From NCBI RefSeq assembly GCF_029542205.1, contig NZ_CP113783.1, forward strand, positions 2,409,001-2,473,000: DNA of 64,000 bases. The letters are read 5' to 3'. Positions 55,719 through 64,000 of this stretch are shown here, piece after piece. The notes beneath the pieces were generated by a model. It did not search any database. It was not told the origin of the DNA and saw nothing but the letters and a program-made list of their open reading frames with translations. Made by a program: the position numbers and the translations under genes. The stretch is from Pseudoxanthomonas sp. SE1 (lineage in GTDB: Bacteria; Pseudomonadota; Gammaproteobacteria; Xanthomonadales; Xanthomonadaceae). Numbering within the stretch: position 1 is the first letter of the stretch; every line of letters begins with the position of its first letter.

Positions 55719-56072
55719 ATGAACCGCCACCTCTATCGCGAACAACTCGACACGCTTCGGCAGGCACCCCGCCATTCGAGCGCCATGACCGACGATGCCT
55801 TCACCGCATTCACGGCCTACGACTACGGCCGGCGCCGCCGCCTGCATCCGGATGTCGCCTGGGAAGATGCGTGCCGTGCCTATGCCTTCGCGGCGGCCTC
55901 GCATGCGGATCATGCCGGACAGCTCGACCTGGATACGGAACTCGAACTCGAGGACCACTGGGAACGCCTGCGTGGCGATGCCGGCCCCGACTGGCCGGTC
56001 GCACGTACGCTGCTGCGCGAGACATGGCGCTGGCTGGACGAACATGGGCCGGGTGCGACCCGCATGCATTGA
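55719..56072 (+). CDS. Small hypothetical protein, family member 1
   Basis: The 117-aa soluble protein has no signal peptide. CAGGAG precedes the ATG. Residues about 23-105 resemble the two following small proteins: an aromatic/acidic start (DYGRRRRLHPDVAWEDACRAYAF) and a closing DWPVARTLLRETWRWL that matches DWPLAHAVITRVWERL of the next protein. The function is unknown. It is divergent from the helicase gene, with 175 bp between them. Confidence 0.75.
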   Translation: MNRHLYREQLDTLRQAPRHSSAMTDDAFTAFTAYDYGRRRRLHPDVAWEDACRAYAFAAASHADHAGQLDLDTELELEDHWERLRGDAGPDWPVARTLLRETWRWLDEHGPGATRMH

Positions 56073-56348
56073 ATCAGCCCCTTGTTGCAGGTGACGACGA
56101 ACGGTAGGCCGGCCATGGCACGACCCACCGTCTTCAACAACGCAGGGGCACAATAACGACAAGATCCGGCAGGGCGTGAGCCATGCATCTCCTTCGGGGG
56201 AGAAAGGGGTGACACGTTGCCACAGGGGCCGTGCGCAGTCAGGGACTGTCGCGACGGAGGCGCGCAAGCGGCTGTCATGTACAGGTAAGCCGCGTTTCAT
56301 CCACAAGGTCCACGCTCGGCCATGGTCTTGCGCCATGGAGGGGACCTC

Positions 56349-56798
56349 ATGTCTTGCCTGCCTGATCCGTCCGCACCCGCGTGGATAGACGATGCGATGC
56401 CCTGTGCCGTCGTCGACATCCACTCGGAACTGCGCTTCTGGGAAGAAACCTACGCGCGCCAGAGCTTCCACCGCCCGGGCACGCCGTTCCGCCATTACGT
56501 GCCCACGCTGAAGTTCGCCTACGACATCTACCTGCTGTCGCACAGACGATCGCTCGAAGAACTGCTGCCTTCGTTGCCCTCCCGCTACGAGGCGTGCATC
56601 GTGCGTGGTGTCCGGCTGGACTGGCCGTTGGCGCACGCGGTCATCACGCGCGTATGGGAGCGGCTCAATGCGCCCCTGGAAGAGGATGCTCCGCTGTTCG
56701 CCCCGCCACGGGCCACCATCGTGGACGAACGCGCCCTGTTGGCAGAAGCGATGAACAAAGCGGGCACCCGCATCGTCACACAGCGAATGCAAAGGTGA
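56349..56798 (+). CDS. Small hypothetical protein, family member 2
   Basis: The 149-aa soluble protein has a very strong Shine-Dalgarno (GGAGGGGACCTC) before ATG 56349, which decides that start over the GTG at 56322. Its core (VVDIHSELRFWEETYARQSF, then YVPTLKFAYDIYLL, then LDWPLAHAVITRVWERL) is clearly related to member 3 and recalls a widespread group of small proteins with a Y-W...Y.P..(R/K)(Y/F)(G/A)...W...V..W.R pattern found in many Proteobacteria. A charged C-terminal tail of about 40 residues is unique to this member. No function is known. The 276-bp stretch before it (56073-56348) shows nothing I can name. Confidence 0.78.
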   Translation: MSCLPDPSAPAWIDDAMPCAVVDIHSELRFWEETYARQSFHRPGTPFRHYVPTLKFAYDIYLLSHRRSLEELLPSLPSRYEACIVRGVRLDWPLAHAVITRVWERLNAPLEEDAPLFAPPRATIVDERALLAEAMNKAGTRIVTQRMQR

Positions 56799-56913
56799 AC
56801 GCAAAAGACCGCGCGCGGTTAAACACCGGTTAAAACGTTCTTTATTTCACTTAAGCATCACCGGGCGGAACAAAAAATCCACGTCGCCACCACCACGCGA
56901 CCGGGGATCACCA

Positions 56914-57246
56914 ATGGCCAGCCTGCATCATCGCAATGCCCATGCCACCGCCCAGATCGTCGACATCGACGCTGAACTCGCCTACTGGAAGACACGCCTC
57001 AACGAAGACACATTCCAGGTGGTCGGAGCCACGGTAGGCGACCTGGAGCAATGCCTGAAGATCGGGTACGACGCCTATCTGCTGCACCATCGCCAGGACT
57101 TCGACGACATCGCGCCCTCGCTGCGCGACCGGCTGCAGCGCTACTGCCCCGATACGCCGATCGGCTGGTACCGCGCACAACCCATCATGCGCGCCGTATG
57201 GCAGCGGCTGAAGCCGGCCGTCGCCACGGCCGCAGGCCACGCCTGA
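56914..57246 (+). CDS. Small hypothetical protein, family member 3
   Basis: The 110-aa soluble protein aligns with member 2 over most of its length: VDIDAELAYWKTRL, LKIGYDAYLLHHRQDFDDIAPSLRDRLQR, and a closing IMRAVWQRL. It lacks the tail. The upstream 115 bp includes an AT-rich stretch near 56820-56850 (TTAAAACGTTCTTTATTTCACTT) that may hold its promoter. It is convergent with the REC-kinase-REC gene and shares a terminator with it. Function unknown. Confidence 0.78.
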   Translation: MASLHHRNAHATAQIVDIDAELAYWKTRLNEDTFQVVGATVGDLEQCLKIGYDAYLLHHRQDFDDIAPSLRDRLQRYCPDTPIGWYRAQPIMRAVWQRLKPAVATAAGHA

Positions 57247-57252
57247 CTGCAC

Positions 57253-57280
57253 AGCGTCCCTGCATGAGGCAGGGACGCTT
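57253..57280. terminator. Bidirectional hairpin between convergent genes
   Basis: A perfect 11-bp stem (AGCGTCCCTGC with GCAGGGACGCT) and ATGAG loop lies between the stops of family member 3 and the REC-kinase-REC gene, overlapping the latter's stop codon. Confidence 0.7.
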
Positions 57281-58787
57281 ACGCGCGCAGACCCAGGGCG
57301 TGCTCGATCGCCTCGAACAGCGCCTGGACCTGCACCGGCTTGGTCAGTGTCGCGGCGCAGTCGTGGCCGTCGTGCGGTCTGCCCGGCTCCCGCAGACGGA
57401 TCACCGGACCATCGAAGCCGGCTTCCTGCAGCACTGCAAGTACGTCGGCAGCGGACAGCAACAGGATGTCGTCGTCGATGATCGCCAGTTCCGGCAGACC
57501 ATTCCGCGCGATCTGCTGCAACGCATTCGCACCGTCCGGCGCCATGATCGGATCGTAGCCCTGGCTGGCCAGCGCGTTGCCGAGCAGTGAGAGGCGCGTG
57601 GCATCGCCATCGACCAACAGGATGCGGCGACCCTCGCCATCACGGAACGCCGCGTCTTCCGTGCCCGCCCAGTCGTCCACAGCAGGAGCCGGAAGGTGCA
57701 GTTCGAATGCGCTGCCCTGCCCGGGCGCGCTGTTCACTTCGATGCGACCGCGCACGGATTCGACGATGCGCTTGCAGGACATCAGGCCCAGGCCCGTGCC
57801 ACTGGCCTTGGTGGTGAAGAACGGCGTGAACAGCTGCTGGCGGGTAGCCTCGTCCATGCCGCTGCCTTCATCGGAAACACGCAGCACCACGTAGTCCTGC
57901 CCATCGTCGGCGACCGTCTGCACCGCCGACAGGGTCAGCTGGCCGCCGCGTTCGGCCATGGCCTGGATGCCGTTCAGGCACAGGTTGATCAGGCACTGCT
58001 GGAACTCCGTGTAGTTGCCTTCGATCAGCAGGTCTTCGGACGGTTGCTCCACCGTCAGCCGGACCTGCCGCGACAGGCTGCCCTGCAGCAGCAGTTGCAC
58101 CGCGCTGAACAACGCGGCCACGCTGATGGTCTCGCTGGCCTTGCGCGAACCGCGCACGAACGACAGCATCGAATCGGCCATCTCGTGTCCGCGCTTGCCG
58201 CTCTCCGAGATCACCGAACCCAGGCGTAGGATCTTCGGATCGTCGCTGTAGGTCGCCAGCAGGTCGGGCACGATCAACAACGGCTGCAGGATATTGCGCA
58301 GATCGTGGCTCAGGCCCGCCGCCAGCATCGCCAGGCAGTCGAGCCGCTGCGAGCGCATCAGCTCGCGTTCGGCATGCTCGCGTTCGCGCTCGCTGCGCGC
58401 CTCGCGGATGGCACGTGCCACCGCGGCCGGCAGGCGCACCGGGTTGTGCTTCAGCACATAGTCGCTGGCGCCTTCCTGCAATGCCTTGACTGCGGTTTCT
58501 TCACCGATGGTGCCCGAGAAGAACACGAACGGCAGCCGGGGATCATGCGTCCGCAGGATTTCCAGGGCCTCGTAACCGGAGAAACCGGGCAGTTCCATGT
58601 CCGAAAGCACCAGGTCGAACGGCGCACCCGCCAGCGCCGTGCGCAGGTCGTCGGCGGCGTCCACGCGCACGAAATCGGCATCCAGCCCGGCCTCGTGCAA
58701 CTGCTCGATCAGCAGTTCGGCATCGAGTTCGGAATCCTCGACCAGCAGGATGCGGACAGGTCCCAGCGGTGTTCCCGATTTCGGCAC
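57279..58787 (-). CDS. Hybrid REC-histidine kinase-REC protein
   Basis: The 502-aa cytoplasmic protein has an N-terminal receiver (about 11-130, Asp63 in LSDMELPGFSG), a dimerisation domain with the H box His161 (GLSHDLRNILQP), a HATPase domain (about 260-375; CLINLCLNGIQAM, DEGSGMD, FFTTKASGTGLGLMSC) and a C-terminal receiver (about 388-500). The second receiver has VDGD in place of the usual acidic pair and DDDILLLS around its acceptor, so its activity is uncertain. The start is GTG 58787, three bases after the stop of the lone receiver gene; both follow the membrane kinase on the same strand. Confidence 0.9.
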   Translation of the reverse strand: MPKSGTPLGPVRILLVEDSELDAELLIEQLHEAGLDADFVRVDAADDLRTALAGAPFDLVLSDMELPGFSGYEALEILRTHDPRLPFVFFSGTIGEETAVKALQEGASDYVLKHNPVRLPAAVARAIREARSEREREHAERELMRSQRLDCLAMLAAGLSHDLRNILQPLLIVPDLLATYSDDPKILRLGSVISESGKRGHEMADSMLSFVRGSRKASETISVAALFSAVQLLLQGSLSRQVRLTVEQPSEDLLIEGNYTEFQQCLINLCLNGIQAMAERGGQLTLSAVQTVADDGQDYVVLRVSDEGSGMDEATRQQLFTPFFTTKASGTGLGLMSCKRIVESVRGRIEVNSAPGQGSAFELHLPAPAVDDWAGTEDAAFRDGEGRRILLVDGDATRLSLLGNALASQGYDPIMAPDGANALQQIARNGLPELAIIDDDILLLSAADVLAVLQEAGFDGPVIRLREPGRPHDGHDCAATLTKPVQVQALFEAIEHALGLRA

Positions 58788-58790
58788 GGA

Positions 58791-59231
58791 TCAGTCCCGC
58801 GGCAGGGTTTCGTTGATGACCGCCCAGAACGTGCCCAGCGTCTTGACCGCCTGGAAGAACTGATCGATATCCACCGGCTTGACCACGTAAGCGTTCACTC
58901 CCAGGTCCCAGCTGCGCGCCAGGTCGCTTTCCTCGCGCGAGGACGACAGGATCACCACCGGCAGGTGTCTGAGCTTCTCGTCGCCACGGATGGTCTTCAG
59001 CACCTCCAGCCCATCCATGCGCGGCATCTTGATGTCCAGCAACAGCACCGAAGGAAGTCCATCTTCGCGCTGGGCATGCGCACCACGGCGCAACAGGTAA
59101 TCCAGCGCTTCCACGCCGTCCTCGACATGCACGATGGGATTGGCGAGGTTGGCCTCGCGCAGCGCGTCGATCGCCATTTCGGCGTCGGCCAGGCTGTCTT
59201 CGGCCAACAGGATGGTGCGGATGGCGCTCAT
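58791..59231 (-). CDS. Single-domain response regulator (Rcp1-like)
   Basis: The 146-aa protein is a lone receiver: AEDSLADAEMA at the start, phospho-acceptor Asp66 in LLLDIKMPRMDG, SSSREESD and the Lys of VVKPVD. The longer loop after helix 2 (LLRRGAHAQREDGLP) is typical of Rcp1-type partners of phytochrome-like kinases. It overlaps the upstream kinase gene by 4 bp (ATGA) and is probably the phosphate shuttle between that kinase and the REC-kinase-REC protein. Confidence 0.93.
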   Translation of the reverse strand: MSAIRTILLAEDSLADAEMAIDALREANLANPIVHVEDGVEALDYLLRRGAHAQREDGLPSVLLLDIKMPRMDGLEVLKTIRGDEKLRHLPVVILSSSREESDLARSWDLGVNAYVVKPVDIDQFFQAVKTLGTFWAVINETLPRD

Positions 59232-61033
59232 GCGTCTCTCTCTCTGGAAAGCGGAGCGTCGAGCGCCGCGGGAAGGGTGAAATAGAAGGTGGCGCCCTGG
59301 CCGGGCTCGGATTCGGCCCAGATGCGCCCACCGTGCCGGCCGAGAACGCGCCGGACGCTGGCCAAGCCGATGCCCGTGCCAGGGAAGTCGCTGGCCTTGT
59401 GCAGGCGCTGGAACACGCCGAACAGCTTGCCGGCATACGCCATATCGAAACCCGCGCCGTTGTCACGTACGCTGAACAGGTGGCTGCCGTCACCCTGCAA
59501 CTGGTGGCCCACCTCGACGATGGAACGATCGCGCTGGCTGCTGTACTTCAGCGCGTTGCCCAGCAGGTTGCTCCATACCTGCCGCATCATGTTCTCGTCG
59601 GCCAGCACGATGGGCTGCGGCGCGATGCGCCATTCCACCCGGTCGGCGCGGCCTTCGTTGGCCTCGTTGGCATCCAGCATGGCGCGCGCTTCGGCTACCA
59701 GCGACTGCATGTCCACCGCCTGAAGCCGCAGCGCGCTCCGGCCCAGACGCGAGTACACCAGCAGGTCATCGATCAGTTGCGACATGCGGCGCGCGGAATT
59801 GCCGATCACGTCCAGGTAATGACGGCTCTTGTCGTCGATGTCCTCGCCCAGGTGGCGGCCCAGCTTGTCCGAGAAACCGGCCACGTGCCGCAGCGGCGCG
59901 CGCAGATCGTGCGATACCGAATAGCTGAAGGCCTCCAGCTCGCGGTTCACTTCCGACACCTGCTCGACCTTGCCTTCCAGCTGGCGGTTCAGCGCGGCGA
60001 TCTCCTGCTGTGCGGTCTTCTGCAGCGAGATGTCGCTGACCGTCATCAGCACGGCATGCTCGTCTTCCCCCGGCAGCGGCATGCGGCGTGCATTGAGCAG
60101 TACGGTACGGCGCACACCATCGACGGTGTCCTGCTGCAGTTCGTAGTCCCACAACTCGCGTCCTCGTGCAAGCACGTCATCCAGGCGCTGCCGCATCACC
60201 TTGTCCTGCCAGGCGGTGCCCAGTTCGTCCAGACTGCCCGCCTTTGCGCCCTTGCCCATGCCGTAGAGCTCGCCGAAGGCGATGTTGTGCATCTTGATGT
60301 GCTGGTCGCCGTCCAGCAGCACGATGGGTTCCCGCACCGTGTCCAGCATGACCAGCGCACGCTCGCTGGCCTGTGCGATCCGCTTCTCCGCATTCAGCCG
60401 GCGCGCGACCTGGCGACCCAGCGACAGCAACACCAGGGCGAGCAGCAGCAACTGCGCGCCCATGGCCACGAGGGCCAACCATTCCGCGCGCTGGCGCTGG
60501 CGCTGCGCGTCGTAGTTGCGCTGGGCCAGCAACTGCCGTTCGTTGTCCAGGATCTGCGTCAACAGGCCACGGATGGGGAAGCGCGTCGCCAAGGGCGCCA
60601 CCACGGAGCCCCGGTACGCTTCGGGGGCCTGCATGAGTTGATCGATGACCTCCATGCGCGCCTCGACCAGTTCGCGCAGGCGGCCGATGAGCACGAGCTG
60701 CTCGGGGTTGTCGGCCGTGAGTTCGGTCAGCGTCGCGAACCGGTCGGGCAGCGTCTTCCTGCCGGAGGCCAGGCGATCGCGGGCCAGCGGATGGTCCGCG
60801 CCGAGCGCGATCATCATGCCGGAGGATTCGATCTCGCGAACCTCGACGACCATCGCCATCACCGCCGCTTCCACCTGGTGGGTGTGCGCCACGGCATCGG
60901 CGGCGTCGAGATTCGCCCGTGACAGCCGCTGCAGCAGCAGCACGGGGCCAACCACGATCAGCAGGACGGCCAGCCCCAGCAGCGGCAGTCGCCATGTGCC
61001 CCAACTTCGCCGGGCGCTGTCGTCGTCGTTCAT
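59228..61033 (-). CDS. Membrane histidine kinase (CHASE3-like, PAS, phytochrome-type kinase core)
   Basis: The 601-aa protein has a membrane helix near residues 15-33, a helical extracytoplasmic domain of CHASE3 type (about 34-185), a second helix (about 186-208), a PAS domain (about 225-340), and a kinase core with His375 (YSVSHDLRAPLRHV) and a HATPase domain (LLGNALKYS, DNGAGFDM, GTGIGLASVRRVL). The H box is the phytochrome-associated type that usually partners with Rcp1-like receivers, and one is encoded right after it. GGGGAA precedes the ATG. Confidence 0.92.
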   Translation of the reverse strand: MNDDDSARRSWGTWRLPLLGLAVLLIVVGPVLLLQRLSRANLDAADAVAHTHQVEAAVMAMVVEVREIESSGMMIALGADHPLARDRLASGRKTLPDRFATLTELTADNPEQLVLIGRLRELVEARMEVIDQLMQAPEAYRGSVVAPLATRFPIRGLLTQILDNERQLLAQRNYDAQRQRQRAEWLALVAMGAQLLLLALVLLSLGRQVARRLNAEKRIAQASERALVMLDTVREPIVLLDGDQHIKMHNIAFGELYGMGKGAKAGSLDELGTAWQDKVMRQRLDDVLARGRELWDYELQQDTVDGVRRTVLLNARRMPLPGEDEHAVLMTVSDISLQKTAQQEIAALNRQLEGKVEQVSEVNRELEAFSYSVSHDLRAPLRHVAGFSDKLGRHLGEDIDDKSRHYLDVIGNSARRMSQLIDDLLVYSRLGRSALRLQAVDMQSLVAEARAMLDANEANEGRADRVEWRIAPQPIVLADENMMRQVWSNLLGNALKYSSQRDRSIVEVGHQLQGDGSHLFSVRDNGAGFDMAYAGKLFGVFQRLHKASDFPGTGIGLASVRRVLGRHGGRIWAESEPGQGATFYFTLPAALDAPLSRERDA

Positions 61034-61142
61034 GATTCCCCGGCATCTGTGGACGGCAGCGGAGCAGCGCGTTTCGCGCGGCCACGCGGGTATCCAAGGA
61101 TGCTATCGCAGGGATGTCACATTTGGAATCACATCAAGACGT

Positions 61143-62282
61143 TCAGGAAACATCCGCCACATGCACGCGGTCACGCCCTTCGCGCTTGGCGTCATACAGC
61201 GCCTGGTCCGCGCGACGCATCTGGTCACGCAAGGACTCGCCCGGCCGGTGTTCAGCGATGCCGGCGGACAGCGTGGCGACGACGCCGCCCTGCTCCTTGC
61301 CGAACTCGCTTCGCACCCGCTCGGCGAACGCGCGCGCCGCCCGTGCGTCTTCACCTTCCAGCAGCACCGCGAACTCCTCGCCGCCGATACGCGCCGCGCA
61401 TCCGTGGGCGCCAACCCGCGCACGCATGATGTCGCCCAGCCGCTGCAGCACCAGATCACCGCCGTCATGGCCGTGGTGGTCGTTGATGCGCTTGAAGTAA
61501 TCGATGTCCAGTACCGCGACCACCACCGGGACACCTGCCACCACCGCACGCGCGTGCGCCGACACGGCGTGCTCGTTCCAACCGTTGCGATTGAGCAGGC
61601 CGGTCAGTTCATCGGTATGCGCCTGCCGCACCAGCCGGCGACGCATCTGCCAGGCCGATACCGCGAAGTCCGTCCGATAACCCGCCAGCACCAGGCCGAA
61701 GCCGATCGTGGTCAGCGTATACAACCAGTACAGCGCGCTGCCCGTACCCGGCGCCCCGTACAGGGCGATGCGCAGCAGTGCCATCACCACGATCAGCAGG
61801 GCGAGCGCCAGCAACGATACCGGACGCACCATCAGCGCCATCAGCGCCAGCGGCAGCAGTTGGAACAGGCCCGTCCGCAGCGCCAGTTGGCCGGTCGCTC
61901 CGGGCAACGGCATGCTCATGAAGATGCCGGTCAGCAGCGTGGCCAGCAGCATCAGGACCAGGCGATGTTGCCAGTTCACCATCCGCGATACGCCTGCCGC
62001 GCAACCCGCCACCAAGGCAGACGCCAGCAACTGCGACCACACCGGGTACCCGATCGATGGCGTCACGCCTGCCATGTCGAACAGGGCGGTGATCGCCAGC
62101 AGCACGGCGCCGCACAACAGCACGCCACTGACGATGGGCCGGGTGGCCCGCAGTTGCGCCAGCGCGAGGTCTTCCCGTTCCTCGGCGTTCAGCGCGCGGG
62201 TGGAATTGCGCGACAGCAGTCCGCGCAGGCTGTGCAGCAGGCCCGGGGCGGCGATCGGAGCATGGAGCAGTCGGGCGCGCAT
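61143..62282 (-). CDS. Membrane diguanylate cyclase (GGDEF), probably sigma54-dependent
   Basis: The 379-aa protein has five to six membrane helices (about residues 45-200) and a C-terminal GGDEF domain (about 215-375) with an intact GGEEF signature near residue 298 and DIDYFKRIND. It should make c-di-GMP. The frame is open to 62492, but those 70 extra residues are Arg/Pro-rich and unlike a domain. ATG 62282 lies about 20 nt after the predicted start of a sigma54 transcript, so I chose it. It has no I-site motif RxxD that I could confirm. Confidence 0.88.
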   Translation of the reverse strand: MRARLLHAPIAAPGLLHSLRGLLSRNSTRALNAEEREDLALAQLRATRPIVSGVLLCGAVLLAITALFDMAGVTPSIGYPVWSQLLASALVAGCAAGVSRMVNWQHRLVLMLLATLLTGIFMSMPLPGATGQLALRTGLFQLLPLALMALMVRPVSLLALALLIVVMALLRIALYGAPGTGSALYWLYTLTTIGFGLVLAGYRTDFAVSAWQMRRRLVRQAHTDELTGLLNRNGWNEHAVSAHARAVVAGVPVVVAVLDIDYFKRINDHHGHDGGDLVLQRLGDIMRARVGAHGCAARIGGEEFAVLLEGEDARAARAFAERVRSEFGKEQGGVVATLSAGIAEHRPGESLRDQMRRADQALYDAKREGRDRVHVADVS

Positions 62283-62314
62283 GCGCGGTTCCAGTACAGG
62301 ACTGCCGTCACGAT

Positions 62315-62329
62315 GCAACTTGCGTGCCA
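62315..62329 (-). promoter_or_regulatory. Sigma54-type promoter of the GGDEF gene
   Basis: Read on the minus strand: TGGCAC-GCAAG-TTGC, 12-bp GG-to-GC spacing, the same form as the flgA and flgB promoters. Confidence 0.75.
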
Positions 62330-62387
62330 CTACCCGTTCAGAATGCGCCCGTCGCCTGCAACGGGTCACGCGGGGCGCGCCCCGCTG

Positions 62388-62405
62388 CCGCCGGCATGCC
62401 GGCGG
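62388..62405. other. 18-bp GC-rich palindrome downstream of mtnA
   Basis: Perfect palindrome CCGCCGGCATGCCGGCGG between mtnA and the GGDEF gene. It may help end mtnA transcription; there is no U-tract. Confidence 0.45.
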
Positions 62406-62457
62406 AACTGACGTACGGGGGCGCTTTCCGCCCACAGGCGCTGGCGCATGACCCGCT

Positions 62458-63516
62458 TCATCCGCCGAACGCTTCCCGCATGCGTGTTTCATCCGGCCGC
62501 TCGATCACGCCCTTCTCGGTGACGATGGCATCGATCAGCGTCGCCGGGGTGACGTCGAAGACGGGATTCCACGCCGGCACGCCCTCGGCCACCGTGCGCG
62601 TGCCGCCGACGCCCAGAAGCTCGGCCGGATCGCGCTCCTCGATGTGGATCGCGTCACCGCTCGGCGTGGCCATGTCCACGGTGGACGATGGCGCCACCAC
62701 CATGAAGCCCACGCCGTGGTGGCGCGCCGCGATGGCCAGCTGGTAGGTGCCGATCTTGTTGGCCGTGTCGCCGTTGGCGCAGATGCGGTCCGCCCCCACG
62801 ACGACCCATTGCACCGCGCCGGTCTTCATCAGGTGGGCGGCGGCGGAGTCGGCGATCAGCGTTGCCGGGATGCCGTCCTGCAGCAGTTCCCATGCAGTCA
62901 GGCGCGCGCCCTGCTGCCAGGGCCGCGTCTCGCCCGCGTAGACCTTGCCGATGCGCCCCTGCGCCACGCCGGCGCGGATCACGCCCAGTGCCGTACCGAA
63001 GCCGGCCGTGGCCAGCGAGCCGGTGTTGCAATGGGTCAACACGCCACTGCCGGCGGGAATCAGCCCGGCACCCAATTCGCCCATGTGGCGGTTGGCAGCC
63101 AGGTCTTCCTCTGCGATGGCCAGCGCCTCCAGCTCCAGTACACCGCGCCATTCGTTGCCCGCCGTCTTCAGCGCGGCGCGCATCCGCGCCAACGCCCATG
63201 CCAGGTTCACTGCCGTGGGGCGCGCGTCATTCAATCGCTGCAACGCGGGCTCCAGCTTCTCCAGCGCTTCCGCGGGCGTGGTCGCCATCACCTCGCGCGA
63301 CGCGAGGACCACGCCCCATGCCGCGGCAATACCGATGGCCGGCGCGCCGCGTACCGCCAGGGCATGGATGGCGGCGGCCACTTCGTCGCTGGTGGCGCAA
63401 CTCAGGTACTCCACCACGAAGGGCAACCTGCGCTGGTCCAGCAACTCCAGGGCGTTGCCGGTCCAGCGGATCGGACGGACGTGATCGTAACGGGCGTAGT
63501 CGATGGCATTGGTCAT
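62458..63516 (-). CDS. mtnA: Methylthioribose-1-phosphate isomerase
   Basis: MtnA converts 5-methylthioribose 1-phosphate to methylthioribulose 1-phosphate in the methionine salvage pathway. The 352-aa protein has normal length, the [13 protein letters not shown] segment, the catalytic Cys163 ([11 protein letters not shown]) and Asp243 ([10 protein letters not shown]), and the NKIGTYQLA motif. No other salvage gene is in the window. It is set apart from the GGDEF gene by a palindrome and that gene's own promoter. Confidence 0.96.
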   Translation of the reverse strand: MTNAIDYARYDHVRPIRWTGNALELLDQRRLPFVVEYLSCATSDEVAAAIHALAVRGAPAIGIAAAWGVVLASREVMATTPAEALEKLEPALQRLNDARPTAVNLAWALARMRAALKTAGNEWRGVLELEALAIAEEDLAANRHMGELGAGLIPAGSGVLTHCNTGSLATAGFGTALGVIRAGVAQGRIGKVYAGETRPWQQGARLTAWELLQDGIPATLIADSAAAHLMKTGAVQWVVVGADRICANGDTANKIGTYQLAIAARHHGVGFMVVAPSSTVDMATPSGDAIHIEERDPAELLGVGGTRTVAEGVPAWNPVFDVTPATLIDAIVTEKGVIERPDETRMREAFGG

Positions 63517-63564
63517 GCCGCCATTGTAACGACCCGCCGTGAAAGCCCTCTTCCTGCCGCGATA

Positions 63565-64000
63565 TCAGCGGCTGCGGAACTCCGCCCGGCAGCCTGCCGT
63601 GACCCACACCCCGCGGCCATCACGGCCCCAGGTGCGGCCTTCGATGCAGGGCGCGCTGGACAGCTGGCGCACCAACTGCACACCACCCCGGCCCTGCACG
63701 TCGCATACACGGGTGCGGTCGCGGTCGGACTCGCAACGGAATACCTGGCCGTAGCCCCCTCCGTTGTTCCAGCCGCCACCGCCCCAGCCGTTGCCGCGCC
63801 CCTGGACCTCGAACTCCGCACGGCACCCCTGCGACACCCATATCCCGTTACGGTCCTGGCCCCAGCTCCGCCCTTCGACGCAGCGCGCGCTGGAGAGCTG
63901 GCGCACCAGACGCACATCGCCACGCGTGGAGATCGCGCAGGTGCGCGTGCGGCCATTGTCCGATTCACAGCGGATGCGCTGCCCGCTGCTACCGCCATTC
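63565..64000 (-). CDS. DUF3011 repeat protein, 5' end cut off by the window edge
   Basis: The reading frame is open on the minus strand from the right edge to the TGA at 63565, giving the last 144 residues or so. It contains a nearly complete DUF3011 repeat and a second full one. Each has the pattern (I/F)RCES...RT(R)xC...V(R/Q)LVRQLSSAxC(I/V)EGR(S/T)WGxD..G(I/V)WV..GCRAEF with four conserved cysteines, separated by a Gly/Asn/Trp-rich linker. DUF3011 proteins of Xanthomonadaceae are usually secreted; the signal peptide would lie outside the window. Function unknown. Confidence 0.88.
   Translation of the reverse strand, partial: NGGSSGQRIRCESDNGRTRTCAISTRGDVRLVRQLSSARCVEGRSWGQDRNGIWVSQGCRAEFEVQGRGNGWGGGGWNNGGGYGQVFRCESDRDRTRVCDVQGRGGVQLVRQLSSAPCIEGRTWGRDGRGVWVTAGCRAEFRSR

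Noticed and set aside
62283..62492. N-terminal extension of the GGDEF protein to 62492
   Set aside because: The extension overlaps the sigma54 promoter, is low in complexity, and the 62282 start fits the predicted transcript.

Overview
This window comes from a high-GC gammaproteobacterium of the family Xanthomonadaceae (Lysobacteraceae). A free-living genus such as Pseudoxanthomonas fits best, but that is an inference. The reasons are the chemoreceptor type (4HB/Cache input, stacked HAMP-like repeats, WQEF tail), the co-location of che and flg genes, a lexA-imuA-imuB-dnaE2 cassette under a GTAC-N4-GTAC operator, DUF3011 repeats, and REP-type doublets built on GTAGGAGCGACG. No rRNA, tRNA, CRISPR array or prophage was recognised.

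Region 1 (1-22.7 kb) is a chemotaxis and c-di-GMP island on the + strand. It holds six chemoreceptors, a YcgR-type PilZ flagellar brake, cheW, a PAS-PAS-GAF-GGDEF-EAL protein, a small secreted OB-fold-like protein, and cheR-cheD-cheB. Most transcription units start with a recognisable FliA (sigma28) promoter, (T/C)AAG-type -35, 11 bp, GCCGATNN -10. No cheA, cheY or cheZ lies in the window. Region 2 (22.7-27.8 kb) has a degenerate kinase-like protein, a GGDEF-EAL-REC protein with altered catalytic motifs, a GIY-YIG protein, and on the minus strand a PAS histidine kinase downstream of flgM and flgN.

Region 3 (28-41.9 kb) is the flagellar basal body, hook and junction locus: flgA (minus strand), cheV, flgBCDEF and flgGHIJKL. 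flgA, flgB and flgG each have a sigma54 -24/-12 site, while cheV and flgM have FliA sites. This fits an RpoN-then-FliA flagellar cascade. Two copies of a 0.44-0.49 kb element with inverted ends sit between flgA and cheV and between flgF and flgG.

Region 4 (42.1-55.5 kb) is mostly DNA repair on the minus strand: a LexA-controlled mutagenesis operon (lexA, imuA, imuB, dnaE2) with an alkB-like gene at its end, and a helicase-exonuclease pair resembling MrfA-MrfB. Between them lie an AbrB/Doc toxin-antitoxin pair, a 148-bp tandem repeat array, an HDOD protein with a FliA-type promoter and an outer-membrane protein.

Region 5 (55.7-64 kb) has three small related proteins of unknown function, a three-gene phosphorelay (CHASE3-like/PAS kinase, lone receiver, REC-kinase-REC), a membrane diguanylate cyclase with a sigma54-type promoter, mtnA, and the 3' part of a DUF3011 gene that runs off the right edge.

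The common theme is one motility regulon. RpoN drives the structural genes and apparently a diguanylate cyclase. FliA drives receptors, CheW, CheV, the PilZ brake, a phosphodiesterase-type protein, FlgM, an HDOD protein and a small secreted protein. Promoter and start-site calls were made by eye from consensus matches. Family assignments were made by motif recognition without database searches.
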